A stretch of DNA of 64,000 nucleotides from Bacillota bacterium (GTDB lineage: Bacteria > Bacillota > Clostridia > Christensenellales > SZUA-584): positions 260,604 to 324,603 of the forward strand of contig JAEYZN010000021.1 in NCBI GenBank assembly GCA_023428025.1. The letters are read 5' to 3'. Every line of letters starts with the position of its first letter. The stretch's first letter is position 1. The position numbers and the translations under genes were made by a program. Below are positions 19,083-28,740 of this stretch, piece by piece. The notes under the pieces are model-generated. The model saw only the letters and a list, made by a program, of their open reading frames with translations. It had not been told where the DNA came from and made no database searches.

Positions 19083-19664
19083 ATGAAAGAGTTGAAACTG
19101 GACAGAAAGACGCGTTATACCCGGATGGTACTGCAGGACAGCCTGATCGAGCTAATGAAGAAAAAGCCGATCACCAAGATAACGATTAAAGAACTGTGTG
19201 AGAATGCGGACATTAACCGGACGACTTTTTATGCGCATTATACCGATCAGTACGACCTTCTCCGTAAAATCGAAGATGAAACCCTTTCCTGGGCAAAAGA
19301 AGCCATTTCCAGTCTTATGAGCAAAACAGACAAAAACGAAACCATGAAGATTCTCAAAGGAATTTGCCAATACTTTACCGAAAACAGCCGCCATCTTCAG
19401 GTTCTGATGAGTGAGCAAGGCGATATCGATTTCCAGAAACAGCTGTTCACGCTGATATATGAACAATGCGGCATATCACCTTCAGCCGCAGCAAATACGG
19501 GGTTCGGCATAGATGAGGATTATTTTATATTCGTTGTAAACGGAAGCGTCGGTCTCATACAGCATTGGTTCAAAAACGGGTTGAACAAATCGGCAAAAGA
19601 AATGGCCGATATTATATATAGTTTGGCTTTCCCTATCAAACGGCAAGCCGCAATACCAAACTAA
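19083..19664 (+). CDS. TetR/AcrR family transcriptional regulator
   Basis: A 193-residue regulator. The N-terminal helix-turn-helix is KITIKELCENADINRTTFYAHYTDQYDLL (about residues 33-61), followed by an all-helical ligand domain of the short TetR_C type often found beside Firmicutes ABC exporters. The ATG at 19083 (MKELKLDRKTRYTRMV) has GGAGG upstream; an upstream in-frame ATG at 18987 lies in the operator region and is not supported. Divergent from the MacB-type ATPase/permease pair, which it likely represses or activates through the repeats at 18967-19057. Confidence 0.87.
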   Translation: MKELKLDRKTRYTRMVLQDSLIELMKKKPITKITIKELCENADINRTTFYAHYTDQYDLLRKIEDETLSWAKEAISSLMSKTDKNETMKILKGICQYFTENSRHLQVLMSEQGDIDFQKQLFTLIYEQCGISPSAAANTGFGIDEDYFIFVVNGSVGLIQHWFKNGLNKSAKEMADIIYSLAFPIKRQAAIPN

Positions 19665-20659
19665 ATTCCAAATAAGGAAATTCATTGATATGTTTTTCCT
19701 CGTCATTATCTCTGTGAATTAAAAGCTTTCATGTTGCATCCGGAATTTAATGATGGCTATGGGTATTGAAAGAGGGCGACATCTGGATGTCCAATTTTCT
19801 GTTCCAGATTTTCGACCCCTTCATCAGATCTTCTTGCCACTACCACAACTGTCCATTATCCGTGTGTAGGTACACATGATAAATGTCGCGAGTTCGCCAT
19901 AGACACGGTAACATCAGTGCCATAAAGGGAAGCGCCCTGATCTTCTCGATAATTCGCCATAATCCGCTCGCCTCCAGTGTCCGGAAAATTGTAGTGCATA
20001 AATACCATATCGCACTTACGATAAATCTGATTTTCAAACACCGCGATGATTCATATTCCTGAACGCCTGATATTGTGCCATTTGACAGGTGTTTCGGATG
20101 TTTGTGCTGCGGGAGGAAGGCATGGGAAGCTCCATATTATTTTTCGCTATCACTGCAACGCACAGCCAAGGTGTCTGCGCCAACAAATCAGCACTCGGTT
20201 TCCAATACGGACGGACAGAGAATGCTGCCAATCTCACCGCCATACTCCAGCGTTGGCGCGGCGTAATACGGCTGCTCCGCGAGCGGGCGCTTCTAGGATA
20301 TTGGGCTTATCCGGCACAGGCAAAAGTCCACTCAATACATGACCTGAATGGTATCGAGCGGACTTTCTTTGAATCCTGTTTTGTTGATTTCCAGATTGCT
20401 TCACCGGGATTCTTTCGGCTTGTACTTGGTGATACTGATTCCACCGCAGGATATGGGACGCATAACTTGTGTTCAATAATAGCTTGCCAATTGCCGCCCG
20501 TTGTGTTTCTGCCGCCTCAGCATCGCAGAACACCCGGACTAAGCCACAATATAAATCCACAAACCGCCTTGATCGAACAACTCATCCTTCGCCTTCCGAG
20601 GCCATTTGTCCTTGGATTTCAGCACAGGCCATATTGCTCACTGGCTTTCTGCAATATCA
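19665..20659. other. 1-kb region without an intact gene
   Basis: Only short overlapping frames on both strands are seen, none with a ribosome site plus recognisable domain. The minus-strand frames break repeatedly, which would fit a decayed gene, but I could not match the pieces to a family. A long-loop hairpin (11-bp arms at 20323-20333 and 20356-20366, one G-T pair) lies about 300 bp downstream of the dehydrogenase operon and might end it. Confidence 0.45.
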
Positions 20660-21808
20660 TTAATCCATCACATAAATCGCTTTGATGACCTCGTCACCCT
20701 TCTCGATCTTCCTGAATATCTCATCGGTCGCTTCCACCGTCAGCGGCAGGCGGTGCGTGATGATATCGTCATATTTGATCTTGCCTGAGGCCAGTATGTT
20801 CATTGCGCTGGCTTTGCACGGCTCAAGACCGCCCATTTTCGCGTACCCATCCATGGTGCCGGTTACTTTCAGGCCCCTGAAATGGATATAGCTCCAGTCA
20901 ATGAGCACCGGGACACAGCAGGCGCCGATCTGGCCGATGCGCGCGCCGATTCTGGCAAGATAGGGGATCATCTGGATGGTGGCAGGTTCTCCGGCGCAAT
21001 CGATGATGACATCCGCGCCTTTGCCACCCGTTAACGCTCTGACGCGATCCACAATGTGCTCTTTCGCCGGGTCCAGCACATCGTCAGCGCCCAGCTTCTT
21101 GGAGAGTTCTCTCTTCATCGGGACCATTTCCGTTGTGATGACCGTCTTCGCGCCATAGACCTTGGCCAGCTGTGTGGACAACAGTCCCAGAGCGCCCTGA
21201 CCCATAATCACCACGGTATCGCCCACACGCATATTGTTCCATGCGATGGTGTTGGTGACCATCGTGGGTTCAAACAGCGAAGCCACTTCATTCGGCACAT
21301 GATCCGGCACTTTGCAGGCCTCGTTGACGGGCGTCACGATGTATTCGCCAAAGCCGCCGATAGTGCCGACCATCGATACTCTGTCGCCCACCTTGAAGTC
21401 GTAGTTGGAGTTCAGCATATCCAGCTTGCCTGCGCGTTTGTGCTCGGCGCCCATGGGAATCACTTCTTGCGGCATCGGGCCCACCTCAACCACCACACCT
21501 GTGCCTTCGTGGCCCATCGTGGTCGGGAAAGGCTCCAGATCATACCGTTCTGTCGGATACACGTTCCATAATAAATCATTCGTCCGGTTGTCCCATTGTC
21601 TGAGATGATGCGGTACCATACCTTCGATCTGATGATCGTGCGGGGGATGCAACGCACGGATTGTATTCAGGTCTGTCTGGTTGCAGATCGAGCAGGCGGA
21701 CATCTTGACAACCAGCTGTCCCACACCGGCTTTGGGGATGGGCTTCTCAAGGAGTTCCCACGGGCCTCCTTTGCCCATAAGCACCAATTGTTTAAAAGTA
21801 TTTGCCAT
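20660..21808 (-). CDS. Zinc-dependent medium-chain dehydrogenase, HPPHDHQ subfamily (paralogue 1)
   Basis: A 382-residue NAD(P)-dependent MDR oxidoreductase, probably oxidising a polyol or sugar hydroxyl in the cytoplasm. Catalytic-zinc ligands: Cys42 in ICNQTD, His100-Glu101 in TMGHEGTG, Glu180 in SLFEP. The 58-residue gap between Cys42 and His100 (about 20-30 in ordinary MDRs) contains LHPPHDHQ and VPHHLRQWDNR. The four-cysteine structural-zinc lobe is absent. The nucleotide site has MGQGALG at 202-208 and acidic Glu227 at the end of the second strand, favouring NAD. GACCVP at 295-300 and DWSYIHF follow. ATG at 21808 with GAGGTG upstream. Last gene of the ribose-type importer operon, 19 bp after paralogue 2. 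Confidence 0.9.
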   Translation of the reverse strand: MANTFKQLVLMGKGGPWELLEKPIPKAGVGQLVVKMSACSICNQTDLNTIRALHPPHDHQIEGMVPHHLRQWDNRTNDLLWNVYPTERYDLEPFPTTMGHEGTGVVVEVGPMPQEVIPMGAEHKRAGKLDMLNSNYDFKVGDRVSMVGTIGGFGEYIVTPVNEACKVPDHVPNEVASLFEPTMVTNTIAWNNMRVGDTVVIMGQGALGLLSTQLAKVYGAKTVITTEMVPMKRELSKKLGADDVLDPAKEHIVDRVRALTGGKGADVIIDCAGEPATIQMIPYLARIGARIGQIGACCVPVLIDWSYIHFRGLKVTGTMDGYAKMGGLEPCKASAMNILASGKIKYDDIITHRLPLTVEATDEIFRKIEKGDEVIKAIYVMD

Positions 21809-21827
21809 GATTACACCTCTTATTTTA

Positions 21828-22928
21828 TTAATCAAATAGGAATACGCCTTTTATGACATTGCCCGTCTCCACATCCCTGAACGCCTGATCAATGTCGTCC
21901 AGCCTGTATCGGTGTGTGATAAGCGGCTTCATGTCCAGATATGTCGCCATGATCTGCATGCAGGTCTTCCACTGATTGGGCAGCGCGCCGTTGACGTGAT
22001 ACTCATGCCCCGAGCTGACCACCTTCATGCCCTTAAAATGTATGTAGCTCCAGTCCGTCAATACCGGATCACAGCATGCGCCGATCTGGCCCACTTTGGC
22101 GCCCAGAGCGGTGACATAGGGAATGATCTCGATGGTCTCCGGTTTCCCCGCCGCTTCGATGACAACCGGCATTCCCTTGCCGTCCGTGATCCGTTCAATC
22201 TCGTGGACAATATGAGTACGTCCGGGGTCCAGCGCGATGTCGGCGCCGAATTTCTTCGCCAGCTCGCGTTTGAATGCGATGGGTTCGGAAACGATGATCT
22301 GGTTTGCGCCCATGGCCTTGGCCATCTGCGTCGCAATCAGCCCCAGCGCCCCCTGTCCGAGTATCAGCACCCTGTCGCCCAGAGCCATGATCTGTTTCAG
22401 AACGTTGTAGACCACCAAAACCGGCTCATACAGCGAAGCTTCCTCATCGCCAAGGCTGTCCGGCACTTTGATCAGCGCGGCCGCATCCGATATCACATAT
22501 TCGCCAAAGCCGCCCACGGTCGCCACGATCGAAACCCTGTCCCCGACCTTGAAATAGTCGGAGGAAGCCATCATGCTCTGCTCGTGGGCCGTATAGGGGC
22601 CCACCTCCACCACAACGCCCATGCCTTCATGCCCCATCGTTGACGGATAAGGCGCATGGACGTATGGACGCTGAGGATAAGCGTGTGAAAGCTTATCCGG
22701 TACCCGTTTGTCCCAGATACGAAAATGATGCGGGTACATCAGCGTCACCTGATGGTCATGCGGCGGGTGAAGCGCCTTTATCGTATTAAGGTCTGTTTGA
22801 TTGCAAATGGACGACGCCTGCATTTTGACGAGCAACTGTCCGTAACCCGGCTTCGGGATGGGCAGTTCCTTGATCTCCCAAGGTCCTCCCTTGCCCATCA
22901 GCCATGCCTGCCTGAATGTATCTTTCAT
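21828..22928 (-). CDS. Zinc-dependent medium-chain dehydrogenase, HPPHDHQ subfamily (paralogue 2)
   Basis: A 366-residue paralogue. Cys42 (ICNQTD), insertion with LHPPHDHQ at 53-60 and YPHHFRIWDKR, His100-Glu101 (TMGHEGMG) and Glu168 (SLYEP) are conserved. The Rossmann site is LGQGALG, with Glu after IIVS favouring NAD. The GACCDP and DWSYIHFKGMKV signature is present. The ATG at 22928 gives an N-terminus (MKDTFRQAWLMGKGG) collinear with paralogue 4; an alternative ATG at 22946 overlaps the permease stop. It lies between the RbsC-type permease and paralogue 1, so its substrate is probably imported by that transporter. Confidence 0.9.
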   Translation of the reverse strand: MKDTFRQAWLMGKGGPWEIKELPIPKPGYGQLLVKMQASSICNQTDLNTIKALHPPHDHQVTLMYPHHFRIWDKRVPDKLSHAYPQRPYVHAPYPSTMGHEGMGVVVEVGPYTAHEQSMMASSDYFKVGDRVSIVATVGGFGEYVISDAAALIKVPDSLGDEEASLYEPVLVVYNVLKQIMALGDRVLILGQGALGLIATQMAKAMGANQIIVSEPIAFKRELAKKFGADIALDPGRTHIVHEIERITDGKGMPVVIEAAGKPETIEIIPYVTALGAKVGQIGACCDPVLTDWSYIHFKGMKVVSSGHEYHVNGALPNQWKTCMQIMATYLDMKPLITHRYRLDDIDQAFRDVETGNVIKGVFLFD

Positions 22929-22945
22929 TTCAAACCCTGATTTCA

Positions 22946-23920
22946 TTATTGTTCGGCGGCTATTGCCTTTTTTCTCGAGAATACCTTTTTGAATATATCC
23001 GACCGGGAAGATATCGACATGAATATCAACACAAACAGGGCAATCACAATCTGGTTGTAAGCGCTCTCCATGCCGAAGAGCATCAAAGCCAGCTTGATGA
23101 TCTGCATGATGACGCTGCCGATAAATACAGCCGCGATCAGGTTAACAGATCTGGGCAGGGACATGCCCACAAACACGCACATCATGGCGTCAAAGCACAA
23201 TCCCATCGTCCCCAAAGGGGCGCTGACGGCTTTTGTGATGCCTGTCGATCCCAGCATCAGCACGGAATAGATTCCCGCAAAGACGCCTGCTGCCATAAAG
23301 GCCAGGAACTTGACCCGATATATATTGATGCCGTTCTGGCGCGCGATCGTGGTGCCGTTGCCCACGGCGCGGACATGGTATCCAAATCTCCTGTAGTTGT
23401 AAAGATAATACGCGATACCGAACGCCACGGCCAGGACAATCAGTTTGGGTATATTGCCCCCGAAGAGGATGAATTCCACAGGCACCGACACGCCCGATCC
23501 GCCAAAAGCGACCGCGCACAGGCTCTCCAGAATCAAGGTGACGCCGATCGATACGATGATGGACGGTACTTTTAAGAGTATATATACGAAGCCGGTCAAC
23601 GCACCGCTGAGCGCACCCACCAGGGTACAGCATACGACGATACCCACGATACCCAGATTGAGCTGCAGCGCGATATTCCCGCCGATTATCGACGCCGCCA
23701 GCACAGCCGCGCCCACAGAAAAGTCCCAATTTCCCACCTTCAGGTCGAAGCATACGCCCCAGGCCAGTATAGCGGGCGTGATCGCCTGAATCACCATGGC
23801 GAACGCGCTGTCGAAATTAACGTTTTGGGGATAGTAGACGACAAGGGCCATATACATAACGATCGGGATCGCGACCGACACCAGAATGCCTGCGGTTTTT
23901 GACGCAACAGAATTTTTCAT
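22946..23920 (-). CDS. Ribose-type ABC transporter permease (RbsC family), second permease
   Basis: A 324-residue membrane protein of the BPD_transp_2 family with eight to ten hydrophobic helices; the hallmark segments FDLKVGNWDFSVGAAVLAAS and RFGYHVRAVGNGTTIARQNGINIYRVKFLAF correspond to the conserved ISVG and cytoplasmic loop regions of RbsC. The C-terminus is basic (KKVFSRKKA). It is translated after the binding protein (71 bp) and is one of two permeases in the operon; the other is at 25260-26240, so the importer is likely a heterodimer. Confidence 0.9.
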   Translation of the reverse strand: MKNSVASKTAGILVSVAIPIVMYMALVVYYPQNVNFDSAFAMVIQAITPAILAWGVCFDLKVGNWDFSVGAAVLAASIIGGNIALQLNLGIVGIVVCCTLVGALSGALTGFVYILLKVPSIIVSIGVTLILESLCAVAFGGSGVSVPVEFILFGGNIPKLIVLAVAFGIAYYLYNYRRFGYHVRAVGNGTTIARQNGINIYRVKFLAFMAAGVFAGIYSVLMLGSTGITKAVSAPLGTMGLCFDAMMCVFVGMSLPRSVNLIAAVFIGSVIMQIIKLALMLFGMESAYNQIVIALFVLIFMSISSRSDIFKKVFSRKKAIAAEQ

Positions 23921-23991
23921 AATGGCTCACCTTTTTGCAATATTGTGGGCGGGCGGCAATATCGCATACCGCCCACCCTTTCAGAGTCTTG

Positions 23992-25200
23992 TTATGCGCC
24001 CAACTGTTCTTTCACCCAATCCATGCTGTATTCGCCCTGGATGGCCTTCAGATCGTCGATCGTCACATCAGGTGTCTGTGATTTGTCGAGGGCTTTGATG
24101 AAGTCCGCATCGTAAATTTTCGCGAAGTTCTCAGCATTACCCACGTTTTCTTCGAATATCGTCGCTTCTTCCGCGCTTGTCACGAAGATATAGGACTGCG
24201 ACAGCACTTCGAACTTGTCCGAAAGCGGCGTGCCCTTCACGGCGTTGGCCAGCATGATGAAGGAATACAGTGCATCCGGCGCCATGCCGCCAGCGCAGGC
24301 CGCCAGCGTGCCGTTGCTGAATCCGGTGCCCATGCCGTCGAACACGTCAAACGTCGCGATCTTGACATCCTTGCCGGACTGAGACACCAGATTGGTGAGG
24401 GCTTCGCCGATACCCACAGCGGCCGACACCAGCGCGATGCCGTTCATCGTGGGATACGAGTTCAGCAGGTTCTGAACGGAGGAAACGGATTTATCGATAT
24501 TGCCGTCCAGCGGGATGGAATACTCGCCCACCTGGGTGGAGCCGGTGTTCTCAAGGCCCGACTTGACACCCGCGTTTCTCGAATCCAGCATCGGGTTCCC
24601 CGGAGGCGCATAGCCCACGCCGATGTTCGTGCGTCCCTGGTCAGCCAGTATCTTCACCAGCTGCTCAGCCGCGCCGGTCTCATCTTCGAAGCAAGTGCCA
24701 ATATAGTTCGGGTTGGATTCGACCGCTTCTCTTACCTCAGCGCCCAGGTCTCTGAAGCATAAGGAGAATTTCACATCCGTGCCTTTGGTCATGTTGCTGA
24801 GCTTTTCCGACACCGTATCAGCCATCGGTATCACCATGATGCCCTCGCAGCCGGCGGAAATGAGGTTCTCCGCCTGAGATATCTGCGTATCGTTGTCAAG
24901 AGCGCCGATCTGCCACACGATTTCGATGTTCATGGCTGCCGCAGCTTGATTGCACAGAGCATATACGGACTGCCCCAGCGAGTCGTCCTTGCTGTAGAAT
25001 ATCACGCCGATTTTGTGTTTTTCACCGGCGTTCGTTGCCGCCGTCTCCGTCGAATCCGAAGCCGTTGCTTCATCTGATGGAGCCACCGATTCCGGTGCCG
25101 ACTCCGATGAGGTGTCGGGAGTCGTCGCAGGGGTGCCGCAGCCGGCCAGCAGCGATACGATCAGGGCCAGCACCACTACACACGAGAGTAGCTTTTTCAT
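23992..25200 (-). CDS. Ribose-type periplasmic-binding lipoprotein (Peripla_BP_4-like)
   Basis: A 402-residue lipoprotein with lipobox LAGC (Cys21) and a long S/T/E/A-rich tether (22-60). The mature domain starts KHKIGVIFYSKDDSLGQSVY and has the two-lobe pattern of RbsB-like proteins (EGIMVIPMADTVSEKL, NIGVGYAPPGN, MNGIALVSAAVGIGEAL). It is longer than RbsB and close to the size of Clostridial sugar/polyol binding proteins. It sits between the two permease genes of its importer. Substrate cannot be assigned from sequence; neighbouring dehydrogenases and an epimerase suggest a polyol, keto-sugar or glycoside. Confidence 0.9.
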   Translation of the reverse strand: MKKLLSCVVVLALIVSLLAGCGTPATTPDTSSESAPESVAPSDEATASDSTETAATNAGEKHKIGVIFYSKDDSLGQSVYALCNQAAAAMNIEIVWQIGALDNDTQISQAENLISAGCEGIMVIPMADTVSEKLSNMTKGTDVKFSLCFRDLGAEVREAVESNPNYIGTCFEDETGAAEQLVKILADQGRTNIGVGYAPPGNPMLDSRNAGVKSGLENTGSTQVGEYSIPLDGNIDKSVSSVQNLLNSYPTMNGIALVSAAVGIGEALTNLVSQSGKDVKIATFDVFDGMGTGFSNGTLAACAGGMAPDALYSFIMLANAVKGTPLSDKFEVLSQSYIFVTSAEEATIFEENVGNAENFAKIYDADFIKALDKSQTPDVTIDDLKAIQGEYSMDWVKEQLGA

Positions 25201-25259
25201 TCTTTTTCCTCCTATAGATTGCGTATTATATTCGTCTGAAGACGAAATCAGCTTTTTGA

Positions 25260-26240
25260 TTATACCGGCACCGCGCTGGAGCTTCTGTCATAAGCTGCAT
25301 ACACCGAGGCCAAGAACACGACCGTTTTGATGCTGTTGATCAAATTGGGATTCACGCCAAGCAGGGTAAGCCCGTTGTTGAGCATCATGTAAATGAGCGT
25401 GCCCACAATGATGCTCCGCATTTTGACGCTGGAGCCGCCGGTCAGCGATACGCCGCCCAGCACCAGGGCAATCAACACATTGATCTCAAAGCTCGTTCCC
25501 GTCTGCCCCGTTGCGCTGCCGACTCGGATGAGGGACATGAAAGCGGCTATGCCTAAGCAGACGCCGGTGATGGTGAAGGCGATCAGCTTATACTTGGACA
25601 CCGGTACGCCGCTGAGCATGGCGGCCTTTTCATTGGAGCCGATCACTCTGTTGTATTTGCCGATCTTGGTATATTCATAGATGAAGTAGGCGATGATATA
25701 CACAGCCACCACAGTGATGAGATAGAACCAGATATTATCCAGAGCCGAGATCTCATTCGGCGTGCGCATGGGGTCGGTCGCCGCAGCCGCTGTCGCAATG
25801 CCTCTTCCCAGGAACATAATGCACAGGCCCACCACAAAGGTCGGTACGCGCATCACATTATGGACCACGGCCACAAAGGAGCTGCATACGATGCCGGTGA
25901 GGATCGTGGCCGGCAAAGCCATCCAGGGTGTAATCCGGCTGGCGAAGATGCCCACAACAGCGCATATGGCCAATTCTCCACCCAGGGAAAAGTCCAGGTT
26001 GCCGTGCGCCATAACGAATGTGACGCCGATGCCCGCGACCATCGTCATGGCCGACTGAATCAAAATCAGCTGCAAGTTCGAAAAGGCGGTAAATTTCCCT
26101 TCCGTGGTGGTCGCAAATATGGCGAAGACAACGATCAGGCCCAAAAACGGCGTGACTTTTTTGAAGAAGTCGGACCCATCTCTTATTCCTTCCCGCTTCA
26201 TGCCTGCGGCCAGAGCGATGTCAGTGTTTGCTTTCTGCAT
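25260..26240 (-). CDS. Ribose-type ABC transporter permease (RbsC family), first permease
   Basis: A 326-residue BPD_transp_2 permease. A soluble N-terminal tail of about 30 residues precedes the first helix. The signature GNLDFSLGGELAICAVVG and the loop KIGKYNRVIGSNEKAAMLSGVPVSKYKLIAFTITG are typical, as is LGGVSLTGGSSVKMRSIIVGTLIYMMLNNG, which is far closer to classical RbsC than the equivalent part of the second permease. It follows the ATPase by 18 bp. Confidence 0.91.
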   Translation of the reverse strand: MQKANTDIALAAGMKREGIRDGSDFFKKVTPFLGLIVVFAIFATTTEGKFTAFSNLQLILIQSAMTMVAGIGVTFVMAHGNLDFSLGGELAICAVVGIFASRITPWMALPATILTGIVCSSFVAVVHNVMRVPTFVVGLCIMFLGRGIATAAAATDPMRTPNEISALDNIWFYLITVVAVYIIAYFIYEYTKIGKYNRVIGSNEKAAMLSGVPVSKYKLIAFTITGVCLGIAAFMSLIRVGSATGQTGTSFEINVLIALVLGGVSLTGGSSVKMRSIIVGTLIYMMLNNGLTLLGVNPNLINSIKTVVFLASVYAAYDRSSSAVPV

Positions 26241-26258
26241 TGTCTATTCTCCTCATTT

Positions 26259-27764
26259 CTAAATCATGTGCTTAATGATCGCATGCTCGTCCAGGGCCTC
26301 TGAACGCATGAATTCCGCCGTGATCTTCCCATCCTTGAGCACCAGTATCCTGTCCGACATCCCGAGGAGCTCGGGCATCTCTTCGGAAACCATGATGATG
26401 GATTTACCTTTTTCTTTCAGATGCTCCATCAGTTGATAAATGGCCGCCTTCACGCCCACGTCAATGCCGCGCGTGGGGCAGTCCATGATGAGAATCTCGG
26501 AGTCGTTCGCCAGCCACTTAGCCACGACAACCTTCTGCTTATTTCCGCCGCTCAATTCCTTGGCCTGCTGATTGATGTTCTGCATCTTGATGGCCAGTCG
26601 GTCGGCCTGTGCCTTGGCCAGCTTCTTCTCGCTGCCCTTGGATATGTATATCCCCTTTTTCAGGTTGTTCAGCGACGACAGGACAATGTTGTCCTTGATG
26701 CTCGCGCCCAGGAAAATGGATTCCTGATCTCTGTCCTTAGGCAGATAGGCGATCCGGTTGCTGATCGCGATAGACGGACTGTTTATATTTTTGCCGCCTT
26801 GAGCGACGCGCACTTCGCCTTTATCGGGCTTGATGGCGCCAAACAGCACCTTGCAAAGCTCATGCATGCCGCACTCAGTCAGGCCCCCAAGGCCCAATAT
26901 CTCTCCCTTGTGCAGTTCGAGACTGACATCCCGAAGTGTGTCGCCGACGCAAATATCGGTGGCTGTGAGGACAACCTCATCATCCACCGATGAGCTGTAG
27001 TCCGTGCGGTAATAATGTTCCGACAGTTCGCGGCCGATCATGAGCCGGCGCATGTTCTCGATGGAGATGTTCTCCTTTTGCAGTGTGTCGATGTAATGCC
27101 CGTCCCGCAGCACCGTGACGGTATCGCAGACCTGAACCAGCTCCGCCAGGTCGTGTGAGATGAACAGAATGGATTTGCCGTTCTTCTTCATCTCCTCGAT
27201 AATCGCGTATATGCGCGCACGACCCTTCTGCGAAAGCGCTGTGGTCGTCTCGTCGACGATCAGCAGCTTGGGGTCGTTATACAGGGCGGTCGCAACCTCT
27301 ACCATTTTGCGATCTTCAAACGACAGGGTTTCCACCGGCGCAGTCGGGTCGATATGCTCCGCCCCGATGATGTTCAGCATCCGCCGGGATTCCTCAGACA
27401 GCTTCTTTCTGTTGACGTTTTTAATCCTGGAGAATATTCCTTCCTTGCCGATAAAGATATTCTCAGCGACCGTCAAGCCGTTGATCGTGCCCATCTCCTG
27501 AACCAGTATGCTGATACCTTTCGCCTTGGAGTCGATCATGTTGGATGGGGCGTATGGCTGGCCCTCAAAAAACATCTGGCCGCCGTCGGGTTTGAGCGAG
27601 CCGGTGACCATGGAGGCCAGCGTCGATTTGCCCGACCCGTTCTCTCCGATCAGCCCTCTCACCTCGCCCCGCCTGACCTCAAGCGAAACATCAACAATGG
27701 CTCTCGTTGACGTGAAGGATTTATTCATCCCTTCCAACTTCAATAAAACGTCTTCTCGCTGCAT
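26259..27764 (-). CDS. Ribose-type ABC transporter ATPase (RbsA/MglA family, two ATPase domains)
   Basis: A 501-residue fused double ATPase. Domain 1 has Walker A GENGSGKST (about 39-47), a degenerate signature VETLSFEDRKMVEVATAL and Walker B LLIVDETTTALS. Domain 2 has LGGLTECGMHE in place of Walker A, as in RbsA where the second site is inactive, and signature ELSGGNKQKVVVAKWLA with Walker B ILIMDCPTRGIDVG. The ATG at 27764 begins MQREDVLLKLEGMNKSF. It is the first transporter gene of the operon, 66 bp after the epimerase. Confidence 0.92.
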   Translation of the reverse strand: MQREDVLLKLEGMNKSFTSTRAIVDVSLEVRRGEVRGLIGENGSGKSTLASMVTGSLKPDGGQMFFEGQPYAPSNMIDSKAKGISILVQEMGTINGLTVAENIFIGKEGIFSRIKNVNRKKLSEESRRMLNIIGAEHIDPTAPVETLSFEDRKMVEVATALYNDPKLLIVDETTTALSQKGRARIYAIIEEMKKNGKSILFISHDLAELVQVCDTVTVLRDGHYIDTLQKENISIENMRRLMIGRELSEHYYRTDYSSSVDDEVVLTATDICVGDTLRDVSLELHKGEILGLGGLTECGMHELCKVLFGAIKPDKGEVRVAQGGKNINSPSIAISNRIAYLPKDRDQESIFLGASIKDNIVLSSLNNLKKGIYISKGSEKKLAKAQADRLAIKMQNINQQAKELSGGNKQKVVVAKWLANDSEILIMDCPTRGIDVGVKAAIYQLMEHLKEKGKSIIMVSEEMPELLGMSDRILVLKDGKITAEFMRSEALDEHAIIKHMI

Positions 27765-27830
27765 CGGAAACGCTCCTAAAAATATTTGTGTTGTGTATCT
27801 GGAATATTTATCAAATCGCTTTTATTATGG

Positions 27831-28664
27831 TCAGTCCAGATGCGTCGTCAGGTACCGGTAGCTAATCGCACACGATTCAAACGGGTCATTGTTGATCCAG
27901 TTATCATGCGTTTCCAGCACAATCGTTTGACAGGCGGATTGCTTCGCGCCCTGTATGATCTTCTCCAGCTCCATGTTGCCCGCCCCCAGCTCTCGTCCCA
28001 CCGCCGCGCGGATGGATACGCCGGGCGCGTCGTCTGGCACGCCGCAGTCGTTCAGATGAAGATGGGTCATGCGTCCGGAAAACTTCTGCACCCAGGTCAC
28101 CGGGTTTGCGCCGGAGTTCGTCGTCCAAAATGCATCCAGCTCCGCTTTGACATATTCCGGGTCTGTCTCGCTGAGAATGAAATCCATGCCAGTGAGCGAG
28201 GTCCCGTGAACGTGTGCAAACTCCATATTATGATTGTGATAGACCAGGTTAATGCCCGCTTTTTTAAAAATCTCGCCCAGCGCGTTTAAGTCCTTCGTCA
28301 ATTTTCTGACGCTTTTTATGTCTGCAAAATCCGTTGCGACCGTCGCAGCGGAGACCATGCTGGTGGTCCTGAATTTTTGTGCTTTGCCGATGTATCCGTC
28401 CGGATCCGCGATCATCATCTCCAGCACTTCGTGCAGGGAACAGACCCCGATGCCGGCTTCCTTGACAAGAGCCGGATAATCAAACCGGGCCGTCACCTCA
28501 AGCGGCGTGCCTTTGGTCAGTTCGGTGGGTTCCATAAGAAATCCGCAGAGTTCGATGGCGTCATAACCCGTTTCCTTGATCCGTTTCATCGTCTCAACAG
28601 CCTGAGCCTCACTCTTGAAATAATCACGAAACATATACTGCTGGACACCTGTCGTGAATTTCAT
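27831..28664 (-). CDS. TIM-barrel sugar isomerase/epimerase (AP-endonuclease-2-like fold)
   Basis: A 277-residue protein of the xylose-isomerase-like TIM-barrel family. Metal-ligand motifs in order: Glu in DAIELCGF, YHNHNMEF, KAELDAFWTTNSGANPV, HLHLND and VLETHDNW, giving the usual Glu-Asp-His-Glu site for a divalent metal that catalyses ketose/aldose or keto-sugar epimerisation. The ATG at 28664 has AAAGGAGA upstream; a start 6 codons earlier has no site. It heads the importer operon that ends with dehydrogenase paralogues 2 and 1. E. coli YcjR, an epimerase acting between two glycoside 3-dehydrogenases, is a functional parallel, but homology at that level is not proven here. Confidence 0.85.
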   Translation of the reverse strand: MKFTTGVQQYMFRDYFKSEAQAVETMKRIKETGYDAIELCGFLMEPTELTKGTPLEVTARFDYPALVKEAGIGVCSLHEVLEMMIADPDGYIGKAQKFRTTSMVSAATVATDFADIKSVRKLTKDLNALGEIFKKAGINLVYHNHNMEFAHVHGTSLTGMDFILSETDPEYVKAELDAFWTTNSGANPVTWVQKFSGRMTHLHLNDCGVPDDAPGVSIRAAVGRELGAGNMELEKIIQGAKQSACQTIVLETHDNWINNDPFESCAISYRYLTTHLD

Positions 28665-28711
28665 GGAAGAATCTCCTTTCACTCCGCTCTGTTTCTTAAT
28701 TACTGTACTGT

Positions 28712-28740
28712 ACCTGTTCCCACCAGGTCTTGCATAAGAC
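28712..28740. promoter_or_regulatory. Paired inverted repeats upstream of the epimerase/importer operon
   Basis: ACCTG-(7)-CAGGT at 28712-28728 is followed directly by GTCTT-GCAT-AAGAC at 28727-28740. They lie 48-76 bp upstream of the epimerase start, a typical place for a repressor operator. No regulator is assigned. Confidence 0.35.

Noticed and set aside
20089..20685. Plus-strand frame of 198 codons in the region after the TetR gene
   Set aside because: No ribosome site, no recognised domain and it runs into the end of the opposite dehydrogenase gene; not enough to call a gene.
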